The notes: a model not told the origin generated them from the letters alone. A DNA stretch of 64,000 bases from Verrucomicrobiaceae bacterium (GCA_016713245.1 JADJPM010000004.1:1798001-1862000), one strand, 5' to 3'. Shown: positions 43,336-53,190, counted from the first letter of the stretch. Translations and numbers: made by a program.

Positions 43336-44676
43336 ATGCTTCGTTTTCTCGGTCTTCTTTTTCTCGCTGTCACAGCCTCTGCCAAGCCACTCAATGTCGT
43401 TGTCCTCTTCGCGGATGATTGGAGGCATGACACGCTCGGTTGTGCCGGAAACCCGGTGGTGAAAACGCCCCATCTGGATGCTCTGGCTAAGGAAGGCGTG
43501 CGGTTCACCCACAACTGCGTCACCACCTCCATCTGCGGAGTGAGCCGGGCCACGCTCTTCACCGGCCAGTGGATGTCTCGGCATGGGAATCGCGATTTTA
43601 AGCCTTTCAAAACCCCTTGGGGGCAGACCTACCCCGGCATGCTGCGTGAAGCGGGTTACTTCACCGGCCACATCGGCAAATGGCACAACGGCAAATTCCC
43701 GGCGGAAAACTTCGATTTCGGCCGCGAATACCATGGCACACACTGGATCAAGCAGCCCGACGGTTCCCAGATCCACGTCACGAAGAAGAACGAGGTCGAT
43801 GCCCTGGAATTTCTCCGCTCCCGCCCGGCGGATAAGCCTTTCCTCCTCACTTTGGCCTTTTTTGCCACTCACGCCGAGGATCGGAACCCGAAGCAATACC
43901 TCCCCCAGCCTGAGAGCATGAGCCTCTACACGGACGTGACCATTCCGGTGCCGAAAACCTCCACGGAGGACCATTTCCGCCGTTTGCCGCCCTTTGTGGC
44001 GCATGAGAAAAACGAGAGCCGGGTGCGCTGGCACTGGCGCTTCGATACGCCGGAGCGTTACCAGGAATACATGAAGAACTACTACCGCCTCGCCACCGAG
44101 GTGGACGCTGCCTGCGGGAAGGTGCTGGCCGAACTCAAGGCTCAGGGGCAGCTCGAAAACACCCTCGTGATCTTTACCACGGACAATGGCTATTTTCACG
44201 CCGAGCACGGTCTGGCGGACAAATGGTATCCGCATCAAGAAAGCATCCGCGTCCCGCTGATCGTTCGCGATCCCCGCCTTCCGGCTGCCAAGCATGGCAG
44301 CACCGATGGCAGCCTCACGCTCAATGCCGATCTCGCCCCCACCATCCTCGCCGCCGCTGGATTGAAGGCTCCAGAGACCATGCAGGGCCAGGATTTTGCC
44401 CCGCTCTACCTCACCGAGGCCGCCTCACCTGTCTGGCGCACCGAGTATTTCTACGAGCACGGCGTGGTGAAGGCCAAAGACGTCATCCCAGCCTCGGAGG
44501 CGTTGGTGCGGAAGGATTGGAAGTACATGCTCTGGCCTGATTACGGCACCGAGCAGCTCTTTGACCTCACGGCCGACCCGATGGAAGAGAGCGATTTGGC
44601 CTCCAGCCCGGCTCACGCCGCCCGATTGGCCGAAATGCGGGCGCAGTTCGCGTTGCTGAAAGCTGCCGCGAAGTAA
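43336..44676 (+). CDS. Exported sulfatase (formylglycine type, CGVSR)
   Basis: A 446-residue sulfatase with a short signal peptide (LRFLGLLFLAVTASA). The N-terminal metal motif is VVVLFADDWRHDTLG and the active site reads TSICGVSRATLFTG, with the Cys that is converted to formylglycine; the usual C-x-P-x-R is here C-G-V-S-R. Metal-binding residues appear again in VIFTTDNGYFHAEHG. Such enzymes remove sulfate from polysaccharides. The ATG at 43336 is preferred to the TTG at 43324. No maturation enzyme is in the window. Confidence 0.92.
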   Translation: MLRFLGLLFLAVTASAKPLNVVVLFADDWRHDTLGCAGNPVVKTPHLDALAKEGVRFTHNCVTTSICGVSRATLFTGQWMSRHGNRDFKPFKTPWGQTYPGMLREAGYFTGHIGKWHNGKFPAENFDFGREYHGTHWIKQPDGSQIHVTKKNEVDALEFLRSRPADKPFLLTLAFFATHAEDRNPKQYLPQPESMSLYTDVTIPVPKTSTEDHFRRLPPFVAHEKNESRVRWHWRFDTPERYQEYMKNYYRLATEVDAACGKVLAELKAQGQLENTLVIFTTDNGYFHAEHGLADKWYPHQESIRVPLIVRDPRLPAAKHGSTDGSLTLNADLAPTILAAAGLKAPETMQGQDFAPLYLTEAASPVWRTEYFYEHGVVKAKDVIPASEALVRKDWKYMLWPDYGTEQLFDLTADPMEESDLASSPAHAARLAEMRAQFALLKAAAK

Positions 44677-44690
44677 GGCCGGGCCTTTTT
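44675..44690 (+). terminator. Weak terminator after the sulfatase gene
   Basis: AAGGC and GCCTT pair over a 3-nt loop, followed by TTT. It overlaps the stop codon. Confidence 0.4.
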
Positions 44691-44762
44691 CTTCCTGCGA
44701 ACCCCGGCTTGCACGCTCCCGGCACCTTGCTACGGACGAGTTCCACCATCCCCCCGAGTCTC

Positions 44763-45212
44763 GTGACCAAAATCTTCGAAATCCAAGGCAAATTCGACAC
44801 CGAAAGCGACTGCCACAAGCTGCTCTACGCCCCCCATCCGCTGCCTCTGAAGTATCGTGAAGGGCGGGTCTATAAAATTGAGTTCAGCGGTGAGGAATCG
44901 GCTCTCGATGCTTTCGTGAACAAGGTGCTCGTCGATTCGATTAGCCAGGAGGCCCGTATTGGCGGCCAGCCAGTCCATCAAAAGGCTGCTTTCGTCCTCG
45001 AATACGGCATGAAGGGCGCGGCGCTGGATTTGGAGAAGGAAATGATCCTCAATTACTTCCGCAGCATGTCGTCTCCCGGCTTTGAGATCACTCGTCTCAC
45101 GCTGCGTACTCGCATCTACGTCTTCGGTGAAGGTGCGGAGCCTGCCCAGTTCGTCCGTGACATCGTGAACCCGGCGATTCACACCCACGAGGTATTGAAA
45201 GCGGCGGCGTGA
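44763..45212 (+). CDS. Tandem PurS-like domain protein
   Basis: A 149-residue protein from a GTG at 44763. It splits into two similar halves. The second half (FVLEYGMKGAALDLEKEMILNYF to NPAIHTHEV) follows the beta-alpha-beta-beta-alpha pattern of PurS, including the family's ending (NP-x-I-x-x-x-E). The first half (KIFEIQGKFDTES to LVDSISQEARI) looks like a diverged copy. PurS normally is an 80-residue subunit of phosphoribosylformylglycinamidine synthase and forms dimers, so a tandem would be a covalent dimer. No purL or purQ is adjacent. Assignment rests on pattern only. Confidence 0.5.
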   Translation: MTKIFEIQGKFDTESDCHKLLYAPHPLPLKYREGRVYKIEFSGEESALDAFVNKVLVDSISQEARIGGQPVHQKAAFVLEYGMKGAALDLEKEMILNYFRSMSSPGFEITRLTLRTRIYVFGEGAEPAQFVRDIVNPAIHTHEVLKAAA

Positions 45213-45241
45213 GGCAGGTCGCGCAACGCATTCGCGGTTCG

Positions 45242-46402
45242 ATGATTCGGATTCTTCCCATCATTCGATGCTCTTGGCCTGCGGCGTGCCGGGTGCTCTC
45301 GGTGCTTGCCGGGTTGTCTCTGGCTGCCTGCCAGCAGGCCCCAGTGAAGCTGCCCGAGGATGATCTGGTGCGGCAGGCACGCGAGTGGCGGAAGAAGGAT
45401 GGGATGAAGACAGCACGCGACCGCCTGCTGGTGAGCTTGGAGAAGATGGATGCGGGCGGCGGGGCCCTTGAAAAGAGACTTCTGCGGGCCAATGCGGACA
45501 AGCAGTTTGCTTTTGCGGATTCCATGGCGGGCCTGACGCCAGCTCAACGGCAGCGCACAGGGATCTACTTTTTGTGCGGTTTTCACACGGCGACGGATCT
45601 TTCGAAGCGGGTGGCCGTGAACGTGGTGGAATCCCTTCGTGCTCAGGGCTGGCACGCTCGGCTGATCGACCTCAAGCCGCATGAAACCGTGCAGCAGGAC
45701 GCCCAGCGGGTGCAGTTGGCGATGGAAAAAGAGCTGCCCCAGGTGGACCGGGCGTTGATCGCCGGTTTCTCGAAGGGTGGGCTGGACTGGATGCAGTGGT
45801 TCTCTCACGAGGCGGCGAAACTGCCGGCCCGCGAACGGGCCAAAGTGCGACTGATGGTGAGCTTTGCCGGCGTGCTGCGTGGGTCGATGGTGGCTGATTG
45901 GCTCTACCGCGGCTGGCCGCCCTTTGCCCACACGACGAGGCAGTATGTGCGGCTGTTTGATCAGCATGGAAGGAAGGTGATCGAGGACGTGCGGTCCGTG
46001 AGCCAGGATCCGTGGATGCAGGACCCGGCTCCGAGTCTGCGGGAAATCGCTCCAGATCTACGCGTCATCAGTCTGGTGGCGGTGCCGAATGGTCCCAATG
46101 GCTATCCGCAGGCGCATTTTGGATTTCAGGTGCTCAGCCGTCTGGTGGCGGCGCAGTGGCGCTGGGTAGGGCCGCTGGATGGCATGACCGAAAGTGCCTC
46201 CCAGGTGCTGCCACCGGGTTCAGGAGTGGAGCAGCATCTTGTGCGGGTGCTGGGATCGCATGCGTTGCTGGATGGGCGATACCTGAACGGTGCCGCCGTC
46301 TCTTCCGCCTTCACGAAAAAGCACGCGGAGCAAAGCCAAGGCGGAAAAGAGCTACTCGATGATCTTTTGCGCAGCCTGCCTCGTGCCTGGGTGATGCGGT
46401 AA
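45242..46402 (+). CDS. Lipoprotein with alpha/beta-hydrolase-like domain
   Basis: A 386-residue protein with a lipoprotein signal (VLSVLAGLSLAAC, Cys about residue 30). The catalytic-like motif is GFSKGG (G-x-S-x-G) after a strand LIAGFS, in an alpha/beta-hydrolase setting (FLCGFHTATDLSKRVAVNVV before it). A His is available near the C-terminus (GSHALLDGRYL). A lipase or esterase activity is plausible, not proven. ATG 45242 is used; GTG 45209, which overlaps the stop of the previous gene, is possible. Confidence 0.65.
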   Translation: MIRILPIIRCSWPAACRVLSVLAGLSLAACQQAPVKLPEDDLVRQAREWRKKDGMKTARDRLLVSLEKMDAGGGALEKRLLRANADKQFAFADSMAGLTPAQRQRTGIYFLCGFHTATDLSKRVAVNVVESLRAQGWHARLIDLKPHETVQQDAQRVQLAMEKELPQVDRALIAGFSKGGLDWMQWFSHEAAKLPARERAKVRLMVSFAGVLRGSMVADWLYRGWPPFAHTTRQYVRLFDQHGRKVIEDVRSVSQDPWMQDPAPSLREIAPDLRVISLVAVPNGPNGYPQAHFGFQVLSRLVAAQWRWVGPLDGMTESASQVLPPGSGVEQHLVRVLGSHALLDGRYLNGAAVSSAFTKKHAEQSQGGKELLDDLLRSLPRAWVMR

Positions 46403-46999
46403 TTACGCCGCACGATCGACGAAGCTCTTCGGCTCCCTTTGCCACCAGCCGAGCGAGAAACCAATGCCCGCTCCGAAGCCGAGGCCGTGAAACAAGCCCC
46501 AGCCGAGCTTGGCGACGATGGCCACCTGCGGTTTTGCCCAGCCTTCGATGCCGTGGGCAAGGAGGCCATACATCCATTTCCCACCGAGAAAGTAGCCGGC
46601 AGTGTGCAGGGCAAACAAGACGATGGCCCCGACCCAGAAGCCGCGAGCCTTGCCGAGCTTCATCCACGCCACCCAAGAAAAAAAGAGCGTTCCGGCAAGT
46701 GCTGCGATCCATTCTCGCTGTTCGTGCTGGATCAAAAACCACGCCAGGCTCCACAGCACCGCGTAACCGCCAAACGCAGGCAGGAACAAGGCGTAGAAGC
46801 GTTTGAGCCGCTGGAGGCCTTGGAGCAGTCCACTCAGGGCGAGCCCCGAACCAAGCAGGTAAACCAAAGCGATGAGTGCATACATGCCCACCTCACTCCC
46901 GGCGATTTTGGGGACAAAGGCCCACACTGAGTAGGCCAGCAGACTCACGAGGCCCAGGCCAAGGCCGCCGTGAAGGGTGGATCGAAGAAGGACATTCAT
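46403..46999 (-). CDS. Hypothetical polytopic membrane protein
   Basis: A 198-residue protein with about five or six hydrophobic segments (GLGLVSLLAYSVWAFV, MYALIALVYLLGSGLALSGLL, ALFLPAFGGYAVLWSLAWFLI, WIAALAGTLFFSWVAWMKL, FWVGAIVLFALHTAGYFLGG) and a Gly-rich end (GLFHGLGFGAGIGFSLGWW). No family recognised. It abuts the stop of the convergent lipoprotein gene. Confidence 0.7.
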   Translation of the reverse strand: MNVLLRSTLHGGLGLGLVSLLAYSVWAFVPKIAGSEVGMYALIALVYLLGSGLALSGLLQGLQRLKRFYALFLPAFGGYAVLWSLAWFLIQHEQREWIAALAGTLFFSWVAWMKLGKARGFWVGAIVLFALHTAGYFLGGKWMYGLLAHGIEGWAKPQVAIVAKLGWGLFHGLGFGAGIGFSLGWWQREPKSFVDRAA

Positions 47000-47132
47000 G
47001 CGGCATGCAAAACGCTCTGGAAGGCGTCTTCTTCGACTTGTTTCAGGTCTCTAAAGCATCGCGTTTTTCCCCTTTCCAAAGCAAAATTGAACCTCTAGCC
47101 TCGGCCCCGACTCCAACAGCGATCACTCTCTT

Positions 47133-48110
47133 ATGAAAAAAACACGCGCTGCCGCCCTCCTCGCTCTCGCTGCCAGCCTCACGAGCTTCTCTCACCTCCG
47201 TGCCGATGACGGTGATGAAAGCGTCGCGAAGGCCGAGAAGCCCAAGATGGCCATCTTTGCCGAAGATGTGACCGTCGATGGCACTCGCCGCCCTGAACTC
47301 GGTCGTGCCCTCGCCGATAGCCTCAGCACCGCGTTGCTGCGTCGCGGTCAGGTGCGGGTTTTTAATCTCATGACCGAGGAGACCGAAAGCGGCACCCAGG
47401 TGCTCCGTTCGCCGCGTGATTCCGGCGTGAATCGCTCCCACGCTACGGCTCTCGACAAAGGCCTCGATTACCTCCTGTCCTTCAACCTGCTCTCGAACGG
47501 CCCCGAGCATCGCATGACCGTCAAAAAGACCCGCGTGCCGAATTCCGAGCTCGTGGATTCCTGGCAGTTCAGCCACTACGGACGTGCCAGCGAGGTCTTC
47601 AACCTCGTGCCGAAGATCGTCGAACGCGTGGACCCAAAGCCCATCGTCCGCGGCTACCCGGCGATGCAGTCTCCCTCGGAACTGCGCCCTGAACTGCGTC
47701 CCGAAAACAATCCCTACTTCGCTGGTGACTATGCCAATCCCTCCAGCCCGCGTTACGATCCGTGGCGGATGAACCAAATGGCAAACTACCCGGACCTCGC
47801 CAACGTTCCCAAAGCCCTCACCTACCAGGAAGTCGGCTCCATCGCCCACATCAATGACTTCTGGAAGTTCGCCATCGTGCGTCCGAACAAGGGCGTGATG
47901 CTCAAAGAGAACGACCCGCTGCATGTGCTCTATGACGAGGGGGACGTGTATGCGAATCTTCGCGTCGGCAATGTCGAGCGTGCCGGAGCCGTGGCTGATT
48001 ACGGCGGTCTCACTCCTTCCTACAAACCGCTCTATCGTGGCGATAAGGTCTATGGCTGGGCCACGCCACAGGAGTTCCCGACCGATCAGCGTCTCAAAGG
48101 CTCAAAGTAA
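47133..48110 (+). CDS. Exported protein with CsgG/LpoB-like N-terminal part
   Basis: A 325-residue protein with a signal peptide (AAALLALAASLTSFSHLRA). Residues about 35-130 (MAIFAEDVTVDGTRRPELGRALADSL, RRGQVRVFNL, LDYLLSFNLLSNG) follow the pattern of the CsgG/LpoB-type fold. The rest has no recognised domain and is rich in Pro/Asn/Tyr (ENNPYFAGDYANPSSPRYDPW). A possible envelope role; not established. Convergent with the cysteine desulfurase gene (6 bp gap). Confidence 0.6.
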   Translation: MKKTRAAALLALAASLTSFSHLRADDGDESVAKAEKPKMAIFAEDVTVDGTRRPELGRALADSLSTALLRRGQVRVFNLMTEETESGTQVLRSPRDSGVNRSHATALDKGLDYLLSFNLLSNGPEHRMTVKKTRVPNSELVDSWQFSHYGRASEVFNLVPKIVERVDPKPIVRGYPAMQSPSELRPELRPENNPYFAGDYANPSSPRYDPWRMNQMANYPDLANVPKALTYQEVGSIAHINDFWKFAIVRPNKGVMLKENDPLHVLYDEGDVYANLRVGNVERAGAVADYGGLTPSYKPLYRGDKVYGWATPQEFPTDQRLKGSK

Positions 48111-48116
48111 GCCTCC

Positions 48117-49229
48117 TCAGGACAGATCGCGTAACTTTCGGGCTGCTTGCAGCACCTTCGAAGCAGCTTGCGTGACCTCGGTCATCGTGTTCATGCGGCT
48201 GAACGAAAAGCGCAGCGTGCTCGCCGCATGCCTCGCGTCGTAGCCCATCGCCTCCAGCACATGGGAGGGGTGAAGTGAGGCCGTGTGACAGGCCGATCCC
48301 GCCGAGCAGGCGATGCCCGCTTGATCGAGCAGAATGAGCATTCCTGCGGCGTCGATACCAGGAAAGCACAGGCTAGATGTATTCGGCAATCGCGGCGCAT
48401 TTACGCCATGAATCACGCTCTCCGGCCACTCGCTCACGATTTGCGCTTCAAAAGTATCCCGAAGCTCGCTGGAGCACGCTGTCATCGCCAACTCCGCCGC
48501 TTTGCCCAGCCCGACAATGCCAGGAACATTCTCCGTGCCACTGCGTCGCCCGCCTTCCTGCCCGCCGCCGATGAGCAGCGGCTCAAATCGCACCCGCTGG
48601 CTCACGAACAAGGCTCCGATGCCCTTCGGCGCATGAAATTTGTGCCCGCTGAGGCTGAGAAAATCGACCTTCGCGTCGAGCGGAGCCTTGCCGATCATCT
48701 GCACCGCATCTGCATGCACCAAAGCGCCATGCTCATGCGCCAGCGCCGCGATTTCCGCCATTGGCTGGATCACACCGGTTTCGTTGTTCGCCCACAAAAC
48801 AGAGACGAGGGCGGTGTCGTTCGATTGCAGTGCCTCGCGGAGTTCCACGAGGTCGATCAGGCCGTTTTGATCCACACCCAGCCTGCTCACCTCGCCACCG
48901 CGATGCACCCATCGCTCCGCGCACTCCAGGCCTGCGGCATGTTCGGTCTTCGTCGTGATCAAAAGCCGCTTTTCCGGCCACAAGTGCCGCACGGAGGCAT
49001 GCACCGCATTGATCGACTCCGTGGCTCCACTGGTGAAAACGATCTCCCTTGCCTCTCCGTCGATCAAAGCCGCCACTTGGTCGCGAGCTGCTTCGACGGC
49101 TTTGCGAGCCTTCCTCCCGGCCGCATAGCTCGCCGAGGCATTGGCCGGATTCTCCCGCCAAAACGGCAGCATCACCTCCAGCACCGCTGGATCGACAGGT
49201 GTCGTGGCATTGGCATCGAGGTAGATCAT
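48117..49229 (-). CDS. Cysteine desulfurase (NifS/IscS family)
   Basis: A 370-residue PLP enzyme that moves sulfur from cysteine to iron-sulfur or tRNA thiolation systems. It begins MIYLDANATTPVDPAVLEVM, has the PLP lysine in LSLSGHKFHAPKGIGALF, and ends with the catalytic Cys region GIACSAGSACHTASLHPSHVL. The ATG at 49229 is the normal start; a much longer open frame upstream on this strand is antisense to serS. The divergent start of serS is 69 bp away. No iscU or iscR is adjacent. Confidence 0.93.
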   Translation of the reverse strand: MIYLDANATTPVDPAVLEVMLPFWRENPANASASYAAGRKARKAVEAARDQVAALIDGEAREIVFTSGATESINAVHASVRHLWPEKRLLITTKTEHAAGLECAERWVHRGGEVSRLGVDQNGLIDLVELREALQSNDTALVSVLWANNETGVIQPMAEIAALAHEHGALVHADAVQMIGKAPLDAKVDFLSLSGHKFHAPKGIGALFVSQRVRFEPLLIGGGQEGGRRSGTENVPGIVGLGKAAELAMTACSSELRDTFEAQIVSEWPESVIHGVNAPRLPNTSSLCFPGIDAAGMLILLDQAGIACSAGSACHTASLHPSHVLEAMGYDARHAASTLRFSFSRMNTMTEVTQAASKVLQAARKLRDLS

Positions 49230-49298
49230 GAGCCGCCAGCGTGGCTGAAGAGCGCGGATTTGCAATCTCTCACCACCCCCGCTAGCATCGCGGCCCTT

Positions 49299-50570
49299 AT
49301 GCTCGACATCCGGCTCCTTCGCGAAAATCCTGACTCCATCAAACAACGCCTCGCCAACCGTGGCGGCGACCATGCGTCCCTCGTCGATCAGGTGCTCGAA
49401 ATCGACACCCAGCGCCGCAGCGCCGAAACTGAGCGCCAGAAGCTGCAGAGCGACCGCAACCGCATCAGCAAGGAGATCGGCATCGCCAAAAAGAACGGCC
49501 AGGACACCAGTGCCATCGAGGCTGAGGTTCGCGGTATCGGCAGCCGCATCGATGAAATCGGCCGCGAAGCCGACGCCAGCGATGTGAAGCAGCGCGACCT
49601 CCTTCTCAGCATCCCGAATCTGCCTCACGAAGCCTGCCCCGTCGGCCACAGCGCCGAGGAGAACCCTGAAGTGCGTGTTTGGGGCACAAAGCCCGAGTTC
49701 AGCTTTGAACCCAAGGACCACACCGCCGTCGCTGGAGCACTCGGCATGATCGATTTCGAAGCCGGCGTGAAAATCACCGGCAGCGCCTTCGTCGTTTACA
49801 AAGGGGCCGGAGCACGTCTGGAGCGTGCGCTGATCAATTTCCTCCTCGACCTGCACACCACGCAGCACGGCTATCAAGAGATCAGCCCGCCGCTGCTCGT
49901 GAAACCCGACTGCCTCGTCGGCACCGGCCAGCTTCCGAAATTCGGCGATCAGGTCTATCACAGCCCTGAGGATGATCTTTACCTCATCCCCACGGCCGAG
50001 GTGCCCGTGACGAATCTGCATCGCGAAGAAATCGTGCCGCACGAGAAGCTGCCGATCAATTACGCCGCCTACACGCCTTGCTTCCGTCGCGAGGCCGGCA
50101 GTGCAGGTCTTGGCACGCGCGGTCTCATTCGCATGCATCAGTTCGACAAGGTCGAGCTCGTGAAAATCACCACGCCCGAAACCAGCATGGCTGAATTGGA
50201 AACGCTTACCGGTCACGCCGAAAAAGTCCTTCAACTCCTCGGCCTGCACTACCGCGTCATCGAACTCTGCACCGGCGATATCGGCTTCGGCTCCGCCAAA
50301 ACCTACGACATCGAGGTCTGGGCCCCCGGACAAGGCAGTTACCTCGAAGTATCGAGCTGCTCCAGCTTTGGCGACTACCAGGCCCGCCGCATGAATCTCC
50401 GATTCAAAGACGAGAACGGCAAAAACCGCATCCCGCACACTTTGAACGGCTCCGGCACCGCTTTGGCCCGCCTTTTCGTCGCTCTCGTGGAAACCTACCA
50501 ACAGGCCGACGGCACCATCTTGATCCCCGAAGCCCTTCGCGGCCATTTCGGGGCTGAAAAGATCGGTTGA
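49299..50570 (+). CDS. serS: Seryl-tRNA synthetase
   Basis: A 423-residue class II synthetase. The N-terminal long antiparallel coiled coil (about residues 30-105) binds tRNA. The catalytic domain has motif 2 (YTPCFRREAGSAGLGTRGLIRMHQF) and motif 3 (NGSGTALARLFVALVE). The ATG at 49299 is the natural start (MLDIRLLRENPD); the open frame further upstream on this strand is antisense to the desulfurase gene. It ends 1 bp before the convergent pbpC stop. Confidence 0.96.
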   Translation: MLDIRLLRENPDSIKQRLANRGGDHASLVDQVLEIDTQRRSAETERQKLQSDRNRISKEIGIAKKNGQDTSAIEAEVRGIGSRIDEIGREADASDVKQRDLLLSIPNLPHEACPVGHSAEENPEVRVWGTKPEFSFEPKDHTAVAGALGMIDFEAGVKITGSAFVVYKGAGARLERALINFLLDLHTTQHGYQEISPPLLVKPDCLVGTGQLPKFGDQVYHSPEDDLYLIPTAEVPVTNLHREEIVPHEKLPINYAAYTPCFRREAGSAGLGTRGLIRMHQFDKVELVKITTPETSMAELETLTGHAEKVLQLLGLHYRVIELCTGDIGFGSAKTYDIEVWAPGQGSYLEVSSCSSFGDYQARRMNLRFKDENGKNRIPHTLNGSGTALARLFVALVETYQQADGTILIPEALRGHFGAEKIG

Positions 50571-50571
50571 G

Positions 50572-52857
50572 TCACTCCACCGCCTCCACCTTCACGCGAC
50601 AGCTCGCGTTGCGTCCTCGGTCGTCGAGCACCTGTACCGTCCAGGTGCCGGGCGAGGCTTTCCACAGCAGCGGCTCGGTCGGGCTCGATCCGCCGACGAA
50701 CTGCGAATCGGCAAACCAGTAAACCTTTCGCACCCCGGGCGCGGCCTCGCTGCTCAGCGGGATCGTGCGCTGGCCTGCACGCAGCGTGTACACGAGCGTT
50801 TCGAGCGGCGATGTGATCTTTGGTGCCGCGCCGCTGTCCACCAGCGCCAGACGCGTGTCCGTTTCATACGCGGGCGGCTCGCGACGCGGCAAACCGGCCT
50901 GTCGAAACAACGCCAGCATGTCCGGCGGCCAGCATTCGAAGACTTCGCGCTTCAAACCGGCACGACCATCATCGGTAGGGACACGCAAGCCGCTTTGAGC
51001 ATCCACGAAGACTTCTTGATGGATCGCACACGGCTGGATCGGCGAAACGCCCGGGATGAAGCCGCTGCGCACGCGATGCTGGCACAGCGGCGTCGGCAGG
51101 CAGCCGGAAACCGCGCACACCTCCACCTCGCGCAAGCCTGCGGGCACCGCCGGTTTCTTCCACGGCAGCTTCAGCCGCTCAAACGTCTCAAACAACAACG
51201 GCGCGGCACACTCACGCGCCACAAACGCCGGATTCGGCTTCCCGCTGAAGTTTCCAATCCACACCACCAGCACATACTCACCCCGCATCCCCGCCGCCCA
51301 CGCATCACGAAAACCATGCGACGTGCCCGTCTTCCAACTCACCGCCATATCATTTGCTCCCGACCCTGCATCCGAGTTTCGCAGCATCTCTCGAACCAAA
51401 TAACAAGCCTCCGGCGATAGCATCTGTCGCGTCTCTTCCAACTGAGCACTGGGCACTGAGCACTTCAGCCTCACCGGCCCCACGCCTTCGTTTACCAAAA
51501 GAACATACAGCGACGCCAGCTCCTCCATGCTCACCTCCGCGCCCCCGAGCGGCAACGCGAGCCCGTAGTGCGAAGCAGGCTTCGGAAAGGCCACACCCGA
51601 TTGCTTCAAGAACGCATGCAATCGAGTCAAACCGACCTGCTGAGCCAGCGTGACGGCTGGAATGTTCCGACTGCGAAACAACGCCTCGGTCGCGGTGATC
51701 GGTCCGGCGAATCCGCGATCAAAATTCTCCGGATTGTAGCTGCCGAAGGCCGCGCGCATATCGCTCACGAGCGTGCGCGGATGAATCAGCCCCTGATCCA
51801 GCGCCAGCGCGTAAATGAACGGCTTCAAAGCCGATCCCGGCGACCTCCGAGCCATCACGCCGTCCACCTGACCGTGAATCCCATCGCTCAAAAAGCGTGC
51901 CGAGCCCGCATAGGCGAGCACCTCGCGTGTCGGCGCATGAACGAGCAGCGCACAGGCATTTTCGATGCCCGATTCGCGCTTCCGGCTGATGTAATCCTCG
52001 AGCGAACGCTCTACCGCATCCTGCATCGCCGGATCAATCGTCGTCTGCACTCGCGTCTCGCTCTTCAAGAGCCGTCGCGCCAGATGCGGTGCCTCGCGCG
52101 GAGGTTGTTCCGGTGCCCGAAGCGTGAAGGACTCCTCCAGCGGATCACCACGCACCGCACGCTCGCCTTGCAGCTCACGCAGCAGCCGCGCCTGCGCCGT
52201 GGCGAGTTGTGCGTTGTCCGCATCCGCACGCGGACGACGCCGCGCCGGACTCTGCGGCAACACACTCAGCGTCACCGCCTCGCGCAGCGTGAGGTCATCC
52301 GCCTGCTTGCCGCACCAAAGAATCGCCGCCGCGCCCACACCCTCCACATTCCCGCCGTAAGGCGCGAGGTTTAGATAAGCCTCCAAAATTTCATCCTTCG
52401 AAAAATGCCGCTCCAACTGCAACGCGCGAAGAATCTGCACGCCCTTCCCCCAAATCGATCGCGTCTGCAGCCCAAACCGCAACCGCGCGAGCTGCATCGT
52501 CACCGTCGAGCCACCGCCGAGCCTTTCACCACCTACCAGCCCCGCCAGTCCGCGCAGCAGCGACACCGGATTCACCCCCGGATGCCAGCGAAACCATCGA
52601 TCCTCATGCCGCAGCGTCGCTTCGATGAACTCCGCATCAATCTCCGCCAGCGCCCTCTTCAAACGATACCGCCCATCCGCCGCCAACGTGAGATGCAGCA
52701 CCTTCCCCTCCCGATCCAACGCCACCCGCGACCACGTCACGCCCTCCGGATACAACTCACACCCCGGCAGCAAAAGCCACCCCACCGCCAAAACAAGCAG
52801 CGTCCAAAGCGCGAAGCGACGAAGGCGTTTGATAAAACTATTCTTGGTTTTGATCAT
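50572..52857 (-). CDS. pbpC: Penicillin-binding protein 1C
   Basis: A 761-residue bifunctional peptidoglycan synthase. One membrane anchor (residues 14-31) precedes the transglycosylase domain with catalytic Glu in EDRWFRWHPG (85-94) and GGSTVTMQLARL (114-125). The transpeptidase domain has SALK as the active-site Ser-x-x-Lys, SRNIP region, and KTGTSHGFRDAW. The C-terminal part (about 680-761) fits the PBP1C-specific domain. PBP1C genes usually lie next to an alpha-2-macroglobulin gene; here that gene is upstream on the same strand but separated by an insertion. Confidence 0.95.
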   Translation of the reverse strand: MIKTKNSFIKRLRRFALWTLLVLAVGWLLLPGCELYPEGVTWSRVALDREGKVLHLTLAADGRYRLKRALAEIDAEFIEATLRHEDRWFRWHPGVNPVSLLRGLAGLVGGERLGGGSTVTMQLARLRFGLQTRSIWGKGVQILRALQLERHFSKDEILEAYLNLAPYGGNVEGVGAAAILWCGKQADDLTLREAVTLSVLPQSPARRRPRADADNAQLATAQARLLRELQGERAVRGDPLEESFTLRAPEQPPREAPHLARRLLKSETRVQTTIDPAMQDAVERSLEDYISRKRESGIENACALLVHAPTREVLAYAGSARFLSDGIHGQVDGVMARRSPGSALKPFIYALALDQGLIHPRTLVSDMRAAFGSYNPENFDRGFAGPITATEALFRSRNIPAVTLAQQVGLTRLHAFLKQSGVAFPKPASHYGLALPLGGAEVSMEELASLYVLLVNEGVGPVRLKCSVPSAQLEETRQMLSPEACYLVREMLRNSDAGSGANDMAVSWKTGTSHGFRDAWAAGMRGEYVLVVWIGNFSGKPNPAFVARECAAPLLFETFERLKLPWKKPAVPAGLREVEVCAVSGCLPTPLCQHRVRSGFIPGVSPIQPCAIHQEVFVDAQSGLRVPTDDGRAGLKREVFECWPPDMLALFRQAGLPRREPPAYETDTRLALVDSGAAPKITSPLETLVYTLRAGQRTIPLSSEAAPGVRKVYWFADSQFVGGSSPTEPLLWKASPGTWTVQVLDDRGRNASCRVKVEAVE

Positions 52858-53190
52858 CGCTGTAAATCAACATGACATGATCGAGTTTGGAGCCATTCAA
52901 AGCCCAAATAGCTTCGGACACAACACCACGAGTTAGATGTTTCGCCTTCGGAACTTTGCGTGAAAGTGTGTCGTGAGCAATTTCCCATGAAGGAACCAAA
53001 ATACATTAACTCGCTGAATAGCCCGCGTCTGAAGTCTTTCGAATGGCAGCAGCCGGAAGACGATAAGGATCGGCGTTCTTTCCGCGATATTTTGGACGAC
53101 GGCTGCACAATCTTGATGATTCATGATGATGACAGTGATCCAGGACCACCATATCACAGCATTTACACGATTGGGCTCTATCTGAATTTG

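Noticed and set aside
48285..49298. Upstream extension of serS
   Set aside because: Antisense to the cysteine desulfurase; SerRS starts normally at 49299.
49230..50546. Upstream extension of the desulfurase on the minus strand
   Set aside because: Antisense to serS; the desulfurase starts normally at 49229.
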